A stretch of 64,000 bases of DNA from Camillea tinctor. Taxonomy: Eukaryota > Ascomycota > Sordariomycetes > Xylariales > Xylariaceae. Positions 58,057-64,000 of the stretch are shown one piece after another. The notes below the pieces were generated by a model. That model was given only the letters and a program-made list of their open reading frames with translations. It searched no databases and was not told the origin of the DNA. Position numbers and translations under genes: made by a program. The stretch spans positions 744,001-808,000 of the forward strand of contig MU394052.1 of NCBI GenBank assembly GCA_022578605.1, read 5' to 3'. Position 1 is the first letter of the stretch. Every line of letters begins with the position of its first letter.

Positions 58057-61000
58057 GGTGGCAGAATTGTGACCAGAGATATGCGGCAAAGGCAGAGGCG
58101 TGTATTAGTAGTCAACAGGCCGGGAAAGCGACTCGAAAAGGGTAGCAATGCAGGAAAAACAGATTTGATTGTTGAAGATGTTGAAGACAAGAATGAGAGA
58201 TGGGAGTTTTGGAACCAGTGAGCCCTGAACTGTAAGGTGAGGCCCATGTCTTGGTGTCGGGGCCAAGCTAAGCTACACTAGACATCTTCCAGGTCCACGT
58301 AGACTCCATTGGTCCAACGTGCAGGGTTAGCCATTTTTAATGTCTGGTACGGAGGTACCTTTCGACACCTGCACCTTCGCAATCAAGAATATCACACCAG
58401 CACCGGACAAGAGATCTGCATTGTACATAGCCCAACCCAACCGTATCTTAGGTAGTTGTAGGTCAAGAATGGACGTACCGTACTTAAACCAATGCTCGAT
58501 GACAGATAGAATTTGACGGACTAGACGAGACGGATGGACTAGACAAGACTTGAAAGACTATCTACCAGCACTGATCATCAACTAAAATGCATAGCCTACA
58601 TACATTATACATATATACATACATTAACTTAAGTTACTGACTTACACTATACGGAGTACTATGTATTGACCTACCTAACCTTACATAGATTCAAGATACA
58701 TTATACGTTACTTGCCAACAAAAGTGTCTTTATTAACAATGAATCCACGCACGCAATAGCCCATTTACATACATTAAACATTTACATATCCACTTCCGAG
58801 CCGATTTCAAACTTGCACATCCAGAATCCCTTTTTCTCTTTTTCTTTTTCTTCTTTACCAATCTAGCCTAGATAACCAGGGCCACAACCACATGGTCACA
58901 GAAAACGGTCCCTGAACCTGCCTAACCTAGATCGCCAGGTCCAGTGCCGCAGACACACGGGGAAGTTATCGTGCGTTTGTTGTGTCGCTTATTGCTACAA
59001 ATACATATGTACATAAGTACTATCTATATACTACCACGAAGAAGTACTACCACCTAGTACTGCATACATAGCGGCGACAGAATAGACAAGGGGGTTAATC
59101 ATCTCCGATGTCACCAGGCCGATTCTCTTTTTGACACATCACTAAACCTATTCATACATAATCGCGTTGAATAACCCATCATGTGATAATTAACTATGAT
59201 ACCTATCTTCTTCTCTTTTGCCTCTCTGCTTCCTCCGGTTATTTTAGTATAAACCCCACAGGAGAGAAGGGAGAGAATGCAAAACATTTTGTTTTCTTTG
59301 TCAAGTACCTAACCTATTGTCTCAGGGAGTACCCTGCAAGCTAATCGCCGAGAGCTTTTTTTGGGCGGTCCAGGGATTGGCAGATACGCATCGGGTGACG
59401 TTCCATATACACAGTGTACCGGTTCAGGTTTATAACTGATCGACCACTCTTTTTTTTTCTGCTCCTGCTTTCAAGCCATCATCTGAACTCAGTAACCAAA
59501 ACATCGTCACCTGCAACCAAGGTGGGAAAAAACTATAACTATTTCACCTCGGCCGTGGTGTCATCAGACATCGGCCCTCTGTCCTGCGCTTCAGGTACTA
59601 GATGCACGATTTAATTAGACCTCTATTATTTACGAGAAGGTATCCTCCGTCACATCTCCAGTTTGGGGCGGCTGTTACGGTTCTGTTTCTGTACAGTGGA
59701 TTTTGCACAATCCACAATCCACCATCATCTACATTACTACTCTACACTACGCTACATACATACCTAGGTATTGCCCCCCCTCCCCCCCTCCAATGCCGAC
59801 CCACGCGGTAGGGCGTTTCTGTGTGCTGCAGGTGTTCTTGGGTTGTCTGGCGGAATGACAGCCCAGACTTTATTTTACCGTAGTACCAGCCCTCCTCATC
59901 CGACAGGGGTGGCGACGGGATGGCTAAGCCTATGAAGGTCGGGTTCCCCGTCGAACAAGAGAAAAAGAAAGGCAACAAAGCAAACCCCGGGCAAGTCCAT
60001 ATGTGCGTATGTACGTATGTACGTATGGCCAGCCCCGTTTTGAATAGCACGCTCGAGCGTAATCTCTCCCTGCTCTGGCGCTGGTCTGATTGTTCGGTAT
60101 GGGATGCTCAAGGCATGAAAGGAACGTTCGGCTGAACAAGGATGCTTGATTCCACTAGAATCTGTCGAAAGCAGGACAACGATCTTTTTAAACCAACCGG
60201 GCAGGGGCGCTACCAATGTTCATCCTTGTCCTCTTGAGGCTTAGTGTGTTGAAAATAGCTTTGGCCCGTGGCTAATAAACCCTTTTAAACTCTAACCCAT
60301 GCAAGCTTCCCTCTCTATGTATGTAGGTTATGTACGTATGTATGTATGTAGTATATGCTGCATTCTTTGTCTTACCACCGTTGCTGCGACCTGAGAAAAA
60401 GTACTTACTTACTTTCTATTCTACAAGTACCTCACGGTACACCGGGAGTCATTTAGTTTTTTATCCTCTCTCATTTTGCTTCAAAATCTGCGGGCATGAG
60501 TAATGATCGCTACACCCCGTCCACCTATCTCTACCTTACCCAGCGATTCCTGGATGCGTGCTTACATACTTGAGTACATATAGGTATGTAGTTAGGGCTG
60601 CGCAAGACTTGGGTCACCGACTAGATCTGGACAATTTGATGAAGATCCTAGGACAAGGACCTCGAAACGGAAAGAAGAAGCAAACCTGGCAGTACCGCAT
60701 GTGGGCATGTATTAAGTATACACCAAGCACGTATTCTCATGTTGCCGTAAAAGCCCTCTAACTTCAATTTGTCATGCATATAGTTCAGTCCAGTGCTAGT
60801 ATGCCTAATGCAAGTATAAATTTACTATTCCTATTTTTATTTTGAAGATTAAAATTTACCTTCATACCTCATGTATGGGGAACGTTGAACATTAGGTTGC
60901 TAAGAGAGATTGGATGGAGAGAGGTACCTCGGTACATGTCTAAGGTAGGTTTAGGTCAACTGCCAGTGGTATTCTTGTACATAAGGACTTCTGGACTGGA

Positions 61001-61447
61001 GACTGGTGCGATGAATTTTTCGGATTATCGCGGGGATGAGCATAAGGTTCAATGAATGCATGTTTCAAAATTTCATAGGCATGTACACTAACCTAAAACA
61101 CATGTGGAAGAGGGAGACTGGAGAGAGAGAGAGAGAGAGAGAAAGGGAAAGAGGTGATTGAAAAGAGGTACGTACCCCTACTAGTGTGTATGTACATAGG
61201 TACATATTAGGTTACGCAACTCTAAGGGTTAAGGTGCATTACGTTAGCAATGTCCAGGCCTCGAAGCACAGGCCACATCACACCTCAAGATTTCCAACCT
61301 GAGAAAAAGAAGCACATCTTCACGCGCGCCTAATCAGCTCCGGTCTCATTGCTTTGCCGGCTTGAGGAAAGCTCCAGGATCCAAGCTCCCCAAGACCCAA
61401 GACCCAAGCTCCAACCTCGCACGTATTGCTATGCTATATTGCCCACC
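58057..61447. promoter_or_regulatory. 3.4 kb divergent spacer
   Basis: The spacer holds the promoters of the WD40 gene and the TMEM115-like gene. TACATACATTATACATATATACATACAT repeats occur at about 58597-58626, a perfect TACCTAGGTA at 59761-59770, GTATGTACGTATGTACGTATG repeats at 60007-60028 and 60315-60350, and a GA microsatellite at 61121-61142. No gene is seen. Confidence 0.5.
61121..61142. repeat. (GA)n microsatellite
   Basis: About ten GA units upstream of the TMEM115-like gene. Confidence 0.85.
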
Positions 61448-62624
61448 ATGCCTCCGCGATTGAATATACCCCCCGTGACCCGTATACTACTCGGCGTCCT
61501 GCTTCTCCAGTCTGTCCTGAGTACAGCCATACGATACCGTCAATGGTCTGCGCATTCCGAGATCGTGGTGGAATGGCTTACCCTCGTGCCTCAGCTATCA
61601 CTGTTCTACCCCTGGACTTTCGTAACCACTACTCTGGTCGAGAACAACATATTTACCCTGGCTATTGCCGGCGTAACCCTCTACCATGGGGGTAGATATC
61701 TTGAAAGGGCCTGGTCCTCGAGGGAGTTTGCCAAATTCCTCCTCGTAGTATCCCTGATTCCCAATGCCTTGTGCTTCCTGGTGCTTGTCGCCTTCTTCAC
61801 GGTGACTCGGAACGAGAGGTGGACGTGAGTACTGACTGGCTACCCCTAGTTGAGAGCAACAGTTCGAGAATTGGCGATGCTAACCAAGTAATCATGGCCC
61901 TAGGCTGACGACAGTCGCCGGCACGATCCCGCTTCAAATATCATTCCTTGTTGCTTTTAGCCAACTCGTACCGGCACATACGGTTACCCTTTTCCGAGGA
62001 GTCTTATCTCTGCGTGTCCCTCGATTCCCTCTGCTGTATATCGGGCTCGTTACGATACTCACTCTAACCCCGCTTCTCACGAGTGCCTCCTTTTTCTTGG
62101 CCGTATTTGGGCTGGTTACCAGTTGGACATATTTGCGATTCTACAAGACAATCTTCCCCGACCTCGATTCCTCACAACCGACCTCTATGCGAGGAGATGC
62201 CAGCGAGACGTTTGCGTTTGCTGAGTTCTTCCCCGGGCCAGTAAAGCCGTTTGTGGCTGCTTTTACGGATCAAATATTCAACGTTCTGGTCGCTATGCGA
62301 ATATGCACGCCGTTTTCTCAGGCTGATATATCTGCCGCGCAAGGCAACCCCTTCCTACAGAGGAGTGCTCCGGGAGGCGTCCGAGCCGAGGCCGAGAGAC
62401 GGAGGGCATTGGCATTGAAGGTCCTCGACCAACGTCTGCATGCCGCTACTGCCAGCCCAGCCGGTCGAAGCCAGCCCCAGGTCCCGGTCCAGCCAAGTGG
62501 CCCAACAATACAAACTCAACCACAACCGAATACACAGGCGGCAATGACATCACAGCCTACCAGCATACTTGGAGAAACGAATTATAACCCAGACCATGAT
62601 CACATTCATAAGGGGGACTCATGA
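61448..62624 (+). CDS. TMEM115-like rhomboid-fold membrane protein
   Basis: Two exons, 61448-61824 and 61904-62624, with a 79-nt intron, encode 365 residues. The ATG at 61448 sits in a good context (CACCATGCC). About five or six hydrophobic helices occupy residues 10-230: VTRILLGVLLLQSVLST, a region with LVPQLSLFYPWTFVTTTLVE, LAIAGVTLYHGGRYLERAW, FLLVVSLIPNALCFLVLVAF, and further segments after the intron. This pattern and the PWTFVT...E and GGRYLE..W motifs match the TMEM115 family (DUF1751), a Golgi protein with a rhomboid-like fold but no protease residues, linked to retrograde Golgi transport. The C-terminal ~130 residues are hydrophilic and Gln/Pro-rich. No catalytic Ser-His pair is apparent. 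Confidence 0.85.
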
Positions 62625-64000
62625 TCTAGCGGCCTGAGCGCTTCTTTAAAAGTTATTCCTCGGTTCCATCACTTCGCCCCATTTTTGCCTGGAGTCTGGA
62701 TTGTCTATGTATTTCTACGAGAGGCATTCTTGCGACTGGAGTTGGTTTTAGAGTGTACGGTTTACGGTGTATCGGTGCGAAAATGGATATTCAGCAACGT
62801 TTGCGGTGCTATACAGATGGATGAATTGCACTACTAGTATGGACACCACCTGGATGGATGGATGGACCATCCGTTGACCTTAGTTGTCAACCTTCCCCCT
62901 TTTTTTTTCTGCAATAACTTTCATGGTCACGAATATTAGGAATGAACAATATAATATTTTGATGTGCTGGTTGTTTCACATGTGTATCTTCCTGTGCCGA
63001 ACTCCTTTCCCGTCTGCTCTTCGTGTCTTCTCTCCTACTTAACTTACCTACCCAGTAACTGTACCAAATCTATGTTACACTAAGATGTTAGTTGCATTGT
63101 GCGATATTCCCCTCGAAACGAATGCTATTACATACAGATTGGAAGGACGCAATGTGCGCTCAGGCAATGATGTAATCGCGAAGAAAAACGAATTCCAAGT
63201 CTCGAGATCAATAATTGACAGCTTGCTCCGTACGTTTGACTAACATACCTGGATACCGATGTATCTTAGTTAGGCAGATCAGCCATGGCCTCAATTACGG
63301 ACATTGCAGGTTGAGGATGGATGTGGCTTATTATAAAAGACACTCGGTAATACTAGGTAGTAGCAGTGGTAAGGAATGTCCATATATAGAGGAGAGGAGA
63401 GGTGGGGATAATTATATAAGTCTTAAAGTGACAACCGATAATGGCGGTGGGTACGTCGGCCTAATAAATCGGCGCATCGTGGCTGTCGTGCTTCTTTTTT
63501 TCTTTTTTTTTTTCTTTTCTTGGAGAGAAGGAAAGAGACATAAAGAAAGAGAGGGGAGGGGGGAGGCAGCATAGAACCTCAAACAGGGACGGATTGTCTG
63601 TCTCATATCATCAATGTTCCACGGCATCTGGAGTACAACCGGATCGGCTGAGCACATGTGCACAGGTATCGCTCGAGGAGAGTTGCACGGCTGCTCTGGC
63701 GCCGGACGTGGGCAAGTGAGGCAAGCAGCCACTCACCCAGGTGAACCAGACCGCCGGTCGTGAGTCTTTTCTGAGCAAGTACTTCTTTTTCTTTCGGGTT
63801 TTAGGTAGGTTAGATAGATAGACCAAACGTGTGGTGTGTATGTGTGCCGTATGTGCGCATGGACGCTTGCTTATATGTGCTTCTTTCTTCATGTATGTAG
63901 GTTATATGTAGGTTATATGTATGTGTATACGTATAGCCTATATACTCTATATAGGTACCTAGGTAGGTTATATAAATATGTGTGCATGTGTGTGGAAGTG
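62625..64000. other. Terminal 1.4 kb without a recognised gene
   Basis: After the 3' end of the TMEM115-like gene the sequence has T-rich runs (about 62900-62908, 63487-63517), GAGGGGAGGGG purine tracts (63549-63565) and GTAGGTTATAT tandem units (63895-63920). A perfect TACCTAGGTA lies at 63956-63965. Open frames in both directions over 63215-63890 are low-complexity and not supported. Confidence 0.5.

Noticed and set aside
63215..63892. Opposed open frames near the right end
   Set aside because: They run through poly-T and GAGGGG tracts and have no recognisable domain.

Overview
The window is a 64 kb stretch of nuclear DNA from a filamentous ascomycete (Pezizomycotina, most likely a Sordariomycete). 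Reasons: compact genes with mostly 50-100 nt introns, GTRNGT donors and CTAAC/CTGAC branch sequences; pyrimidine-rich leaders; and fungal-specific proteins such as DASH subunit Dad3, an NRC-2 type AGC kinase, Ost4 and an ADAM protease of the fungal type. There are no bacterial-style operons, CRISPR arrays, intact transposons or obvious secondary-metabolite genes. Species cannot be named from the sequence. All gene models were spliced by eye: exon phases add up and no internal stops remain, but no transcript evidence was available.

Layout. 1-5.3 kb: 5' part of rfc1 (minus), divergent from a mitochondrial uL16 gene, an unrecognised acidic protein and a small membrane protein. 6.4-11.2 kb: mitochondrial uS5, then dad3 and a CorA-like membrane protein on the minus strand. 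14.6-20.5 kb: NRC-2/flippase-kinase-type AGC kinase and an AT-hook/zinc-finger protein, both minus. 21.4-28.3 kb: a short-chain dehydrogenase-like protein without the catalytic tyrosine, Tma46/ZC3H15, Ost4 and the mRNA export factor Yra1/Mlo3. 29.4-34.5 kb: a PLP aminotransferase and rfc5. 34.5-39.2 kb: a 4.6 kb gene-poor stretch. 39.2-46.9 kb: acetyl-CoA synthetase and a secreted/membrane ADAM metalloprotease. 49.2-58.1 kb: a small fungal protein, an intracellular GH51 arabinofuranosidase and a LisH/WD40 protein (TBL1/Sif2 type). 61.4-62.6 kb: a TMEM115-like membrane protein.

The genes are mainly housekeeping and do not form one pathway. Functional links are loose: two clamp-loader subunits (Rfc1, Rfc5), two mitoribosomal proteins (uL16m, uS5m), two translation/glycosylation factors (Tma46, Ost4), and metabolism of acetate and arabinan. 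The long spacers are rich in simple repeats, poly-pyrimidine tracts and short palindromes built on TACCTAGGTA.

The most interesting signals are: the Yra1/Mlo3 gene, with an 876-nt intron far longer than any other here and a last exon that supplies only the stop codon; an in-frame alternative acceptor in the LisH region of the TBL1-like gene; an SDR with Met at the Tyr position; Rfc5 with SRT where SRC is expected; and a possible tRNA-derived (SINE-like) relic near 35.6 kb. I did not find convincing evidence of a wholly new multi-gene system.
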